A stretch of 11,391 nucleotides of DNA from assembly GCA_001778285.1 (NCBI GenBank), contig MFGL01000003.1:1-11391 (forward strand), written 5' to 3'. Source of the stretch: Candidatus Falkowbacteria bacterium RIFOXYC2_FULL_47_12. Its GTDB lineage: Bacteria > Patescibacteriota > Patescibacteriia > Patescibacteriales > XYC2-FULL-47-12. Positions 1-5,905 of this stretch are shown here, in pieces. The notes under the pieces were generated by a model. It was not told the DNA's origin. It was given only the letters and a program-made list of their open reading frames with translations, and did not search any database. The position numbers were made by a program, and so were the translations under genes. Position 1 is the stretch's first letter. Every line of letters starts with the position of its first letter.

Positions 1-52
1 AAATATATTTTGCTAAATAATTTTTAAATAACTAATTTATTAACCCACCTAA

Positions 53-154
53 TCCACCCTATTTTACTGTCTTGACAAAGGGTACACCTTAGATTTCTTA
101 AACAGGGTTTTTAATTTACAAGCATTACCGTCTGATGATCCTCGGTTTGGGGAT
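53..154 (+). other. Untranslated in-frame 5' extension of the Abi_C gene (probable lost N-terminus)
   Basis: The frame of the gene starting at 155 stays open upstream to a TAA at 50-52. From about position 86 it reads as LDFLNRVFNLQALPSDDPRF, which resembles, from memory, the sequence normally preceding the QHR.NN.DW segment in Abi_C proteins of this type (FLSRLYDL..LPS.D.RF). No ATG, GTG or TTG lies in this frame between 53 and 154, so the stretch cannot be started normally. The other frames upstream contain several stops and no recognisable continuation. I infer that the gene once began further upstream and has lost its start. Confidence 0.5.
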
Positions 155-1240
155 ATGTTAAGAGATTTTTTTCAGCATAGAATTAATAATTGTGATTGGC
201 CGGATGGCTGGGTCTTTGAAGATCAGAGATTAAATTTAATGAGAGGTGATGATGAAATTTTTTTAAAATTTTTATGCGAAACTATACATCCTGTCGTAAG
301 AACTGATCAGGAAGAAGTAAAAAATTTGCTAAAAATTTATAACTCAAATTTAGAAGCAGACGGATTTGAAATTTTTCAAATTAAAACTATTTCAAGTAAG
401 CCAGTTTTTTCAGCCAGGTTAATTACCACCCCAATACAAATTGGTAATTTAGATAGATTTGATTATGATTTTGTAAAAGAACAACACAAAAAATGTGACG
501 ATAAATTATATTCTGGTGATTATGATGGTGCCATTACGAGCTCAAGATCCCTTGTTGAGGGGGTAATAAGTGAAATTTATCATAAGTGTACTGGCAAAAA
601 ATTATTAGGAACCGGTGATTTGTTGAAGGACTATAAAGCTATAAAAGATTTGATAAATCTATCCGATGATTCATATATTCATGATGGATTGAAAAGTATT
701 GTAAATTCTTTTAATGGAATAATTCAAAATATAGATTTTTTGAGCAACAAGATGGGAGATAGACATCGTCCAATAATTAAGCCAAGCAAACATCATGCAA
801 AATTGGTTGTTGATAGTGCAAAAACCATATCTGATTTTTTGTTTAGCTCGATGGAATACCATGCGAATAGAAAAAATACATTTATAAATGAACTATTATC
901 GGAGCTTGATTCAGACAAAAGATTTTTATCCAAGAACGATTTATTAAATGATAATTCTATAAAAAAATTGTATGACTCATCAGATGTTTATTTGAGAAAT
1001 TTAACTAAAGAAGAAATTTTAAAAAGTTTTAAAATAAATAGTTACAGACAAAGTGATATTTTCTTTGCTCTACTTAGATTTTTTTTCAAAGAACTAACGG
1101 TAAACGACATTGAGCATATATATATTGAGAGCCAAACCAATAATCAGATAGTTGGGTGGAATGATTTTCAGCAATTATTAAGTGAGGAAAATCAAAATTT
1201 GTTGCAAAGTGCATTAGAAAATATTTATAAAGAAAAATAA
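155..1240 (+). CDS. Abortive-infection-like protein with Abi_C domain, probably 5'-truncated
   Basis: This 361-residue protein has two recognisable parts. Residues 8-90 (QHRINN.DW, then FLKFLCETIHPVVR at 36-49, then a DGFEIF...KPVFSAR strand region) match the AbiJ-type N-terminal domain that often precedes Abi_C. Residues about 105-232 fit Abi_C: an early helix with SSRSLVEGVISEI at 129-141, a GDRH turn at 201-204, and a helix with HHAKLVVDSAKTISDFL at 213-229. Residues 240-361 form an Asn/Lys-rich C-terminal extension I do not recognise. Abi_C proteins are linked to phage exclusion, but the biochemical activity is not established for this subfamily. The coding sequence is very A+T-rich, suggesting transfer. 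The ATG at 155 lies inside the conserved N-terminal domain, so the protein is probably shortened and may be inactive. It is followed after 18 nt by the RhuM gene on the same strand. Confidence 0.7.
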   Translation: MLRDFFQHRINNCDWPDGWVFEDQRLNLMRGDDEIFLKFLCETIHPVVRTDQEEVKNLLKIYNSNLEADGFEIFQIKTISSKPVFSARLITTPIQIGNLDRFDYDFVKEQHKKCDDKLYSGDYDGAITSSRSLVEGVISEIYHKCTGKKLLGTGDLLKDYKAIKDLINLSDDSYIHDGLKSIVNSFNGIIQNIDFLSNKMGDRHRPIIKPSKHHAKLVVDSAKTISDFLFSSMEYHANRKNTFINELLSELDSDKRFLSKNDLLNDNSIKKLYDSSDVYLRNLTKEEILKSFKINSYRQSDIFFALLRFFFKELTVNDIEHIYIESQTNNQIVGWNDFQQLLSEENQNLLQSALENIYKEK

Positions 1241-1258
1241 GAAAATTAAAAAAATTTC

Positions 1259-2266
1259 ATGAATAATCAAGACAAAAACAACCAATCTGCCTCGCCGGCT
1301 CGCCTCGCTGAAGCTCCGGCGAAGCGGGCAGGCAGGATCATCATCTACAACACCGCAGACGGCGAGACCAAGATTGAAGTGCGGATGAAAGATGAGACTG
1401 TTTGGCTTACACAAAAGCAAATGGCCGAGCTTTTTGATTGCAGCGTTGATAATATTGGTTTACATCTAAAAAATGTATATTTAGAAGGAGAATTAGCGGA
1501 AATTTCAACTTCCGAGGATTCCTCGGTAGTTCAAATAGAAGGCGAAAGACAAGTAAATAGGCCAATTAAGTTGTATAATTTAGATGTAATCATCTCTGTG
1601 GGGTATCGCGTAAATTCTCTCCGTGGCACGCAATTTCGCATTTGGGCCACGCAGAAATTAAAAGAGTATATTATTAAGGGTTTTGTTATGGATGACGAAC
1701 GACTGGCGGAAGGCAGAGTAAAAAAGACATATTTTGAAGAATGGGAAGAAAGAATCAGAAAAATCAGAACATCGGAGGCCAATTTTTATCAAAAAGTCCG
1801 GGATGTTTTTGCCACCAGCGCCGACTACAATCCCAAAACAGATTACGCAAAATTGTTTTACGCCACGGTGCAAAACAAATTTCATTTTGCCATTACCGGT
1901 TTAACCGCGGCGGAAATTGTTTCTGCCCGCGCGGACAGTCAAAAAGAAAATATGGGGCTGACAAACTGGAAAGGAGAAATTATAACAAGAGAACAGGCGC
2001 AAATTGCTAAAAATTATTTAGAAGAGTTGGAATTAAAACGGCTCAATTTATTGGTGGAACAATTTTTATCTTTTGCCGAACTGCAAAGCGTGGAACAAAG
2101 AGTAATGTATATGAAAGATTGGATTCAAAAATTGGACGGCTTTTTAATTTTAAACGACAAAGAAATTTTGCAAGATGCCGGCAATGTTTCGCGCTTGGAA
2201 ATGGAGAAAAAAGTAAGGAATGAGTTAGAAAAATATAATCAGAAAAAACTAAAAGATAAAAATTAA
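1259..2266 (+). CDS. RhuM-family protein (virulence RhuM / putative DNA-binding)
   Basis: This 335-residue protein belongs to the RhuM family, named after a Salmonella pathogenicity-island gene; its molecular function is unknown. Family hallmarks are the start of the core at residue 27 (IIIYNTADGETKIEVR), an HTH-like segment VWLTQKQMAELF at 48-59, the strand-helix LYNLDVIISVGYRVNS at 105-120, and RGTQFRIWATQKLKEYI at 122-138. A long helical C-terminal half follows, with TDYAKLFYATVQNKFHFAI at 194-212. Residues 10-26 are Ala/Arg/Pro-rich, have no place in the family's usual N-terminus, and are encoded by a dispersed repeat (1287-1336). The gene sits between an Abi_C gene and a DUF262-HNH gene with very short gaps (18 and 19 nt), so co-transcription is likely and a defence or restriction role is plausible. 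No clear ribosome-binding site is visible. Confidence 0.85.
   Translation: MNNQDKNNQSASPARLAEAPAKRAGRIIIYNTADGETKIEVRMKDETVWLTQKQMAELFDCSVDNIGLHLKNVYLEGELAEISTSEDSSVVQIEGERQVNRPIKLYNLDVIISVGYRVNSLRGTQFRIWATQKLKEYIIKGFVMDDERLAEGRVKKTYFEEWEERIRKIRTSEANFYQKVRDVFATSADYNPKTDYAKLFYATVQNKFHFAITGLTAAEIVSARADSQKENMGLTNWKGEIITREQAQIAKNYLEELELKRLNLLVEQFLSFAELQSVEQRVMYMKDWIQKLDGFLILNDKEILQDAGNVSRLEMEKKVRNELEKYNQKKLKDKN
1287..1336 (+). repeat. GGGCAGG-type dispersed hairpin repeat inside the RhuM gene
   Basis: This G+C-rich patch lies in an otherwise A+T-rich gene. It contains an imperfect inverted repeat: CGCCTCGCTG at 1301-1310 against CGGCGAAGCG at about 1318-1327 (one C/A mismatch and one G-U pair), flanked by CTGCCT at 1287-1292 and AGGCAGG at 1330-1336. 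The word CGGGCAGG at 1325-1332 recurs at 10669-10676 and 10778-10785. The patch encodes residues 10-26 of the RhuM protein without breaking the frame. Repeats of this appearance are common in Patescibacteria genomes (from memory). Confidence 0.6.
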
Positions 2267-2285
2267 GAAAGTAAAATATAAATTT

Positions 2286-3368
2286 ATGAAAATTCAACTC
2301 AAAGAAATCACGATTAAAGAAGTTACCAAAGGATATAAAAACAGCGACGAAGAAGGCGTGGTTGGTTATGGCGGAAAATTAAACATCCGGCCGAAATACC
2401 AACGCGAATTTGTTTATAAAGACGACAAAAGAAACGCCGTGATTGACACCATTAAAAGGGTTTTTCCTTTAAATGTGATGTATTGGGTAAAAAATGAAGA
2501 CGGCTCGTTTGAAGTGATGGACGGACAGCAAAGAACCATCAGTTTTTGCGAATATGCGGCCGGAAAATTCTCGCTAAACAATTTATATTTTCACAACCTT
2601 ACGGACACGGAACAAAATCAAATCCTTGATTATAAACTGATGATATATTTTTGCGAGGGAAACGACAAAGAAAAATTGGACTGGTTTAAAATTATCAATA
2701 TCGCCGGGGAAAAATTAATGGATCAGGAACTCCGCAACGCGATTTATACCGGAACTTGGCTGACTGACGCCAAAAGATATTTTAGCAAATCGGGTTGTCC
2801 GGCTTATGGTATGGCAAGCGATTATTTAACCGGTTCGCCGATTCGCCAGGATTATTTGGAAACCGCAATCAGTTGGATTAGCAATGATAAAATTGAAGAG
2901 TACATGGCAAATCATCAGCACAAGCCAAACGCCAATGAATTGTGGCTGTATTTTCAGAGCGTTATAAGTTGGCTAAAAGCGGTTTTTCCAAATTATCGCA
3001 AAGAAATGAAAGGCGTTCCGTTTGGAATTCTCTATAACGAATTTAAGAACAAAGAATTTGATGCCAAGAAATTGGAAAAAGAAATAACGAAATTGATGCA
3101 AGATGAAGATGTAACCAAAAAATCCGGTATTTATGAATATGTTTTAACGAGAAACGAAAAATTCTTAAATATCCGCGCTTTTAACGATAAACAAAAAAGA
3201 GAGGCGTACGAAAGACAAAAAGGTATCTGCAAAAAATGCAAGCAACATTTTGAAATTGAAGAAATGGAAGCTGATCATATAAAACCTTGGCATGAAGGCG
3301 GAAAAACAATTTCCAAAAATTGCCAGATGTTGTGTAAACAATGCAATAGGACTAAGGCTGGGAAATAG
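2286..3368 (+). CDS. DUF262-HNH protein (GmrSD-like type IV restriction nuclease family)
   Basis: This 360-residue, two-domain protein starts with a DUF262 (GmrS/ParB-like nucleotidase) fold. PKYQREFVY at 36-44 corresponds to the family's P.YQR..VW motif, and DGQQR at 79-83 is the signature catalytic motif. Residues 305-360 form an HNH nuclease with structural zinc: C315 and C318, then DHIKPWHEGG at 330-339 with H331 and H336, N345, and C350, C353 and N354 before the final Lys. In characterised GmrSD systems the DUF262 part uses NTP to license cleavage of modified (for example glucosylated) phage DNA. Here DUF262 is fused to HNH rather than to the DUF1524 His-Me nuclease, so the target is unknown. 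All key residues are present, so it looks intact. It starts 19 nt after the RhuM gene. Confidence 0.85.
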   Translation: MKIQLKEITIKEVTKGYKNSDEEGVVGYGGKLNIRPKYQREFVYKDDKRNAVIDTIKRVFPLNVMYWVKNEDGSFEVMDGQQRTISFCEYAAGKFSLNNLYFHNLTDTEQNQILDYKLMIYFCEGNDKEKLDWFKIINIAGEKLMDQELRNAIYTGTWLTDAKRYFSKSGCPAYGMASDYLTGSPIRQDYLETAISWISNDKIEEYMANHQHKPNANELWLYFQSVISWLKAVFPNYRKEMKGVPFGILYNEFKNKEFDAKKLEKEITKLMQDEDVTKKSGIYEYVLTRNEKFLNIRAFNDKQKREAYERQKGICKKCKQHFEIEEMEADHIKPWHEGGKTISKNCQMLCKQCNRTKAGK

Positions 3369-3443
3369 ATTGGCGCGATGGAACCCCCCCCGCTTGCGGT
3401 AGGATTATTCATTTATGTTTAAGCAATAAATAGTAAATAATTT
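3369..3443. other. Short spacer with an 8-C run and small CCGC/GCGG hairpin
   Basis: Between the nuclease stop and the 38-codon ORF there is a run of eight C at 3384-3391, leading into CCGCTTGCGG (about 3388-3397), a tiny perfect stem. No T-tract follows, so it is not a standard intrinsic terminator. It may be a remnant of a dispersed repeat. The rest of the spacer is A+T-rich and featureless. Confidence 0.35.
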
Positions 3444-3560
3444 ATGCTCCCGAAATTTGATTTAAACAAAATAAAATTCGCGACCGATCCGCCGACTTTC
3501 GCCAAGGCGGCGATTTTGTATGAGAGCGGAAAGGTGAATAATTTTAAGGAAATAATATGA
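3444..3560 (+). CDS. Small 38-residue protein overlapping the helicase start; possible SWIM-protein N-terminal remnant
   Basis: An ATG at 3444 opens a 38-codon frame (MLPKFDLNKIKFATDPPTF at the N-terminus, then an Ala/Tyr/Lys-rich helix) ending in TGA at 3558-3560. The stop overlaps the helicase ATG as ATGA, a typical translational-coupling arrangement. The sequence resembles, from memory, the first residues of SWIM zinc-finger proteins seen in Patescibacteria (FATD.PTF.KA..LYESGKV), but the zinc-binding part is absent. It could be a truncated remnant or a real leader protein for the helicase. No ribosome-binding site is visible before 3444. Function is not assigned. Confidence 0.5.
   Translation: MLPKFDLNKIKFATDPPTFAKAAILYESGKVNNFKEII
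3546..3550 (+). promoter_or_regulatory. Ribosome-binding site of the helicase gene
   Basis: AAGGA lies 6 nt before the ATG at 3557, inside the 3' end of the 38-codon ORF. It is one of the clearest Shine-Dalgarno sites in the window and fixes the helicase start. Confidence 0.7.
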
Positions 3561-5230
3561 CCCAATCCCAAGCTTTGGATATTCTAAAATTAGGTTATAA
3601 TGTGTATTTAACCGGCGCGGCCGGCAGCGGCAAGACGTTTTTATTAAACGGCTATATTGAGTATTTAAAAAAACACGAGATAGCGGTGGGTATTACCGCC
3701 TCAACCGGCATTGCCGCCACGCACCTGAACGGCATGACCATTCATTCTTTTTGCGGTATTGGCATTAATGACAAATTAAACCATAAGCAACTGGGAAAAA
3801 TCGCTCAAAAATCAAACATTAAACAAAGATTCAAAAATGCCAAAGTTCTAGTAATAGATGAAATCTCCATGTTGCATCATTATCGCCTGGACTTGGTTAA
3901 TGAAGTTTGCCAATATCTGAAAAAAAGCCCCTTGCCGTTTGGCGGATTGCAGATAATTTTATGCGGCGATTTTTTTCAGCTTCCTCCTGTAAGCCGTCTG
4001 GGCGAAAAAGAAGCAAAATTCGCTTATCATTCAAATATTTGGCGGAATATGGGTCTAAAAATATGCTATTTGCAGGAACAGCATCGCCAAAGCGACGGCA
4101 AACTGTCGGTTATATTAAATTCCATCCGCAATAACGAGGTAAACGATGAAACCTTAAATTATTTGCGCGATTGCCATAGGCAAATAATGGCAAGTCAAAT
4201 CACTCCGACTAAACTATATACTCATAACTATGACGTTGACGCTATCAATAATCAGGAATTAAATAAGATAAAAGGCGCGACTAAAGTTTATCGTATGCAG
4301 GGCAGAGGAAGCAGCCATTTGGTTGAAAATTTGCAAAAAAGTTGTTTAGCGCCCGAAGAATTGCGGTTAAAAAAAGACGCGATAGTTATGTTTGTAAAAA
4401 ATAATTATGAAAAAAGATATATCAACGGCACTTTGGGGCAGGTAATAGATTTTGACGAAGAAAAATTTCCAATCGTAAAAACTGTCAGCGGCGAAATAAT
4501 CCACGCAACGCCCGAAAACTGGAACATGGAAGAAGACGGGTTTATAAAAGCCACCATAAAACAAATTCCTTTGCGTTTGGCTTGGGCGATAACCGTGCAT
4601 AAAAGCCAGGGCATGAGTCTGGACGCGGCGGAAATTGATTTAAGCAAGTCGTTTGAACCGGGAATGGGATATGTGGCGTTATCACGCGTCAGGACTTTAA
4701 GCGGTTTAAAATTGATAGGTTTTAATGATATGGCGATGCAAGTCAATAATGAAGTATTAGATAAAGACAAAGAGTTATTGCAAGAATCGCAAATAGCCGT
4801 AATAGAGCTGCAGAAATTGGAAATAGCAGAAAAAATAAAGAAACAGCAAGATTATTTGCGGACAATTATGCCAACTCAAGAAGAAAAAATTGAGAAAACA
4901 GAGAAGAAAATCAGAAAAAAGAAAGGAGCGACTTACGAAATCACCAAGCAGTTGATTGAAGAAAAAAAGGATTTTAATAAAATAGCCAAAGAACGGGGCG
5001 TAACTTGCGGCACAATCATCGGTCATGTTGAAAAATTACTCGCGCGTGGCGATAAATTAGATTTAACTTATATTGAATTTTCCGCGCATAAACTGGCAAA
5101 AATCAAAGCCGCCTTTTTGCAAAGCGAAGTTTTCAGTTTAACGCCGGTATTTGATCTGTTAGCGGGCGAATTTTCTTATGATGAATTAAAATTAGCTAGA
5201 GTTTTACTGCGGGGAAGAGGAGAAATTTAA
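3557..5230 (+). CDS. PIF1-like SF1B DNA helicase with C-terminal RecQ-type HTH
   Basis: This 557-residue ATP-dependent DNA helicase of the PIF1/RRM3 type has Walker A GAAGSGKT at 20-27, motif Ia with TASTGIAA at 47-54, and Walker B VLVIDEISML at 97-106. It also has motif III GDFFQLPP at 137-144, EQHRQ at 174-178, and the C-terminal motifs WAITVHKSQGMSLD at 343-356 and YVALSRVR at 372-379. PIF1 enzymes unwind 5'-3' and resolve G-quadruplexes, R-loops and stalled forks. A charged coiled linker (about 410-456) leads to a domain at 457-505 (TYEITKQLIEE...IAKERGVT..TI..HVEKLL) that fits HTH_40, usually found at the RecQ C-terminus. Residues 506-557 are helical. The gene is coupled to the 38-codon ORF by ATGA overlap and ends before a terminator. 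It may be housekeeping or part of the accessory cluster. Confidence 0.9.
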   Translation: MTQSQALDILKLGYNVYLTGAAGSGKTFLLNGYIEYLKKHEIAVGITASTGIAATHLNGMTIHSFCGIGINDKLNHKQLGKIAQKSNIKQRFKNAKVLVIDEISMLHHYRLDLVNEVCQYLKKSPLPFGGLQIILCGDFFQLPPVSRLGEKEAKFAYHSNIWRNMGLKICYLQEQHRQSDGKLSVILNSIRNNEVNDETLNYLRDCHRQIMASQITPTKLYTHNYDVDAINNQELNKIKGATKVYRMQGRGSSHLVENLQKSCLAPEELRLKKDAIVMFVKNNYEKRYINGTLGQVIDFDEEKFPIVKTVSGEIIHATPENWNMEEDGFIKATIKQIPLRLAWAITVHKSQGMSLDAAEIDLSKSFEPGMGYVALSRVRTLSGLKLIGFNDMAMQVNNEVLDKDKELLQESQIAVIELQKLEIAEKIKKQQDYLRTIMPTQEEKIEKTEKKIRKKKGATYEITKQLIEEKKDFNKIAKERGVTCGTIIGHVEKLLARGDKLDLTYIEFSAHKLAKIKAAFLQSEVFSLTPVFDLLAGEFSYDELKLARVLLRGRGEI

Positions 5231-5261
5231 AAATTTTTTGTTTTTTCCACATATCCACAAC

Positions 5262-5293
5262 AAAAATCAGGTTTTCAACAGGCCTGATTTTTT
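5262..5293 (+). terminator. Rho-independent terminator after the helicase gene
   Basis: AAAAATCAGG (5262-5271) pairs with CCTGATTTTT (5283-5292) around an 11-nt loop, and the right arm runs into a six-T tract at 5288-5293. It lies 32 nt after the helicase stop and separates the accessory block from the nrd operon. The A-run on the left arm could make it work in both directions. Confidence 0.85.
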
Positions 5294-5336
5294 GATTGTT
5301 ATGCACAATTTTTTCGTTGCGCTACCGTTAGCGTAA

Positions 5337-5352
5337 TATCAATATATTGACT
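5337..5352. promoter_or_regulatory. NrdR box 1 (distal), overlapping the -35 element
   Basis: The core CAATATATTG (5340-5349) fits the NrdR-box core CwAtATaTwG at every position, within a 12-bp palindrome TCAATATATTGA. The outer bases fit less well. It covers most of the -35 hexamer, so bound NrdR would block polymerase. The core lies 33 bp (about three helical turns) from the core of box 2, the usual tandem layout for NrdR operators. Confidence 0.75.
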
Positions 5353-5374
5353 GTAAATAGAGCAGTGATATACT
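5347..5374 (+). promoter_or_regulatory. Sigma-70-type promoter of the nrdR-nrdD operon
   Basis: TTGACT (5347-5352, 5 of 6 to consensus) is followed by a 16-bp spacer and TATACT (5369-5374, 5 of 6). An extended -10 TG lies at 5366-5367. Transcription should begin near 5381, about 30 nt before the nrdR ATG at 5414. Both NrdR boxes overlap these hexamers. Confidence 0.75.
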
Positions 5375-5389
5375 ATATATAGTATATCA
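5366..5389. promoter_or_regulatory. NrdR box 2 (proximal) within a 24-bp perfect palindrome over the -10
   Basis: Positions 5366-5389 form a perfect 24-bp palindrome. Its central 16 bases (5370-5385, ATACTATATATAGTAT) match the NrdR-box consensus acaCwAtATaTwGtgt at 14 positions, including the whole core CTATATATAG (5373-5382). It overlaps the -10 element and the likely transcription start, so binding should repress nrdR and everything downstream. Confidence 0.85.
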
Positions 5390-5413
5390 GTTAATTAGTC
5401 ACTTAGTTTACAA

Positions 5414-5890
5414 ATGCGCTGTCCGGCCTGCAATTTCGCGGATACGAAAGTCATTGACTCCCGCGTCGCCGCGGATGGGTTTTCCATCCGGAGGCGCCGG
5501 GAATGTTTGAAGTGCGCGTTTCGTTTCTCAACGTACGAGGAAATGGAGATTTTAAACCTCACCATCGTCAAACGCGACGGACGCAAGGAGTCCTATAGCC
5601 GCGATAAATTGGTCAAAGGTTTGCGGCGGGCGCTGGAGAAACGCCCCATCACCGACGATGATTTTAAAAAACTGATTAATTTGATAGAGCGCGACCTGCA
5701 GCTTGAGCGTAAAAGTGAAATCACCAGCGCGCAGGTGGGGCAGGCGGTGATGAAGCAGTTGCGCAAAGTGGACCCGGTCGCCTACATCCGCTACGCCTCG
5801 GTGTACGAGTCTTTCAAAGACGCGCATACGTTTCAGGCTGAACTGAACAAACTGCTGCAGCAAAGACGGAAAACAAGCAAAAAAAAATAA
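5414..5890 (+). CDS. nrdR: Transcriptional repressor NrdR
   Basis: This 158-residue repressor of ribonucleotide reductase genes is of normal family length. An N-terminal zinc ribbon has C3-P-A-C6 and C31-L-K-C34, with the basic stretch RRRREC at 26-31. An ATP-cone starts at VKRDGRKE (52-59) and spans to about residue 139. NrdR oligomerises on ATP/dATP through the cone and binds tandem NrdR boxes when dATP is high. Two such boxes overlap its own promoter, so it is almost certainly autoregulated and controls nrdD, the radical-tail ORF and nrdG behind it. The C-terminus is a Lys-rich tail. nrdD starts 15 nt after the stop. No clear Shine-Dalgarno site precedes the ATG. Confidence 0.97.
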   Translation: MRCPACNFADTKVIDSRVAADGFSIRRRRECLKCAFRFSTYEEMEILNLTIVKRDGRKESYSRDKLVKGLRRALEKRPITDDDFKKLINLIERDLQLERKSEITSAQVGQAVMKQLRKVDPVAYIRYASVYESFKDAHTFQAELNKLLQQRRKTSKKK

Positions 5891-5905
5891 TATTTTATTT
5901 TCCCC

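Noticed and set aside
72..77. Perfect TTGACA as a -35 for the Abi_C gene
   Set aside because: No acceptable -10 lies 16-18 bp downstream, and the stretch seems to be old coding sequence.
3384..3397. C-run plus CCGC/GCGG stem as terminator of the nuclease gene
   Set aside because: The stem is only 4 bp and no T-tract follows.
4405..4770. 121-codon minus-strand open frame, and other long minus-strand frames (for example 9680-10000, 10001-10312, 10340-10657)
   Set aside because: All lie antisense within well-supported helicase or protease genes and have no recognisable protein character.
5251..5259. DnaA-box-like ATATCCACA
   Set aside because: One mismatch and only a single site; no cluster of boxes, so no origin.
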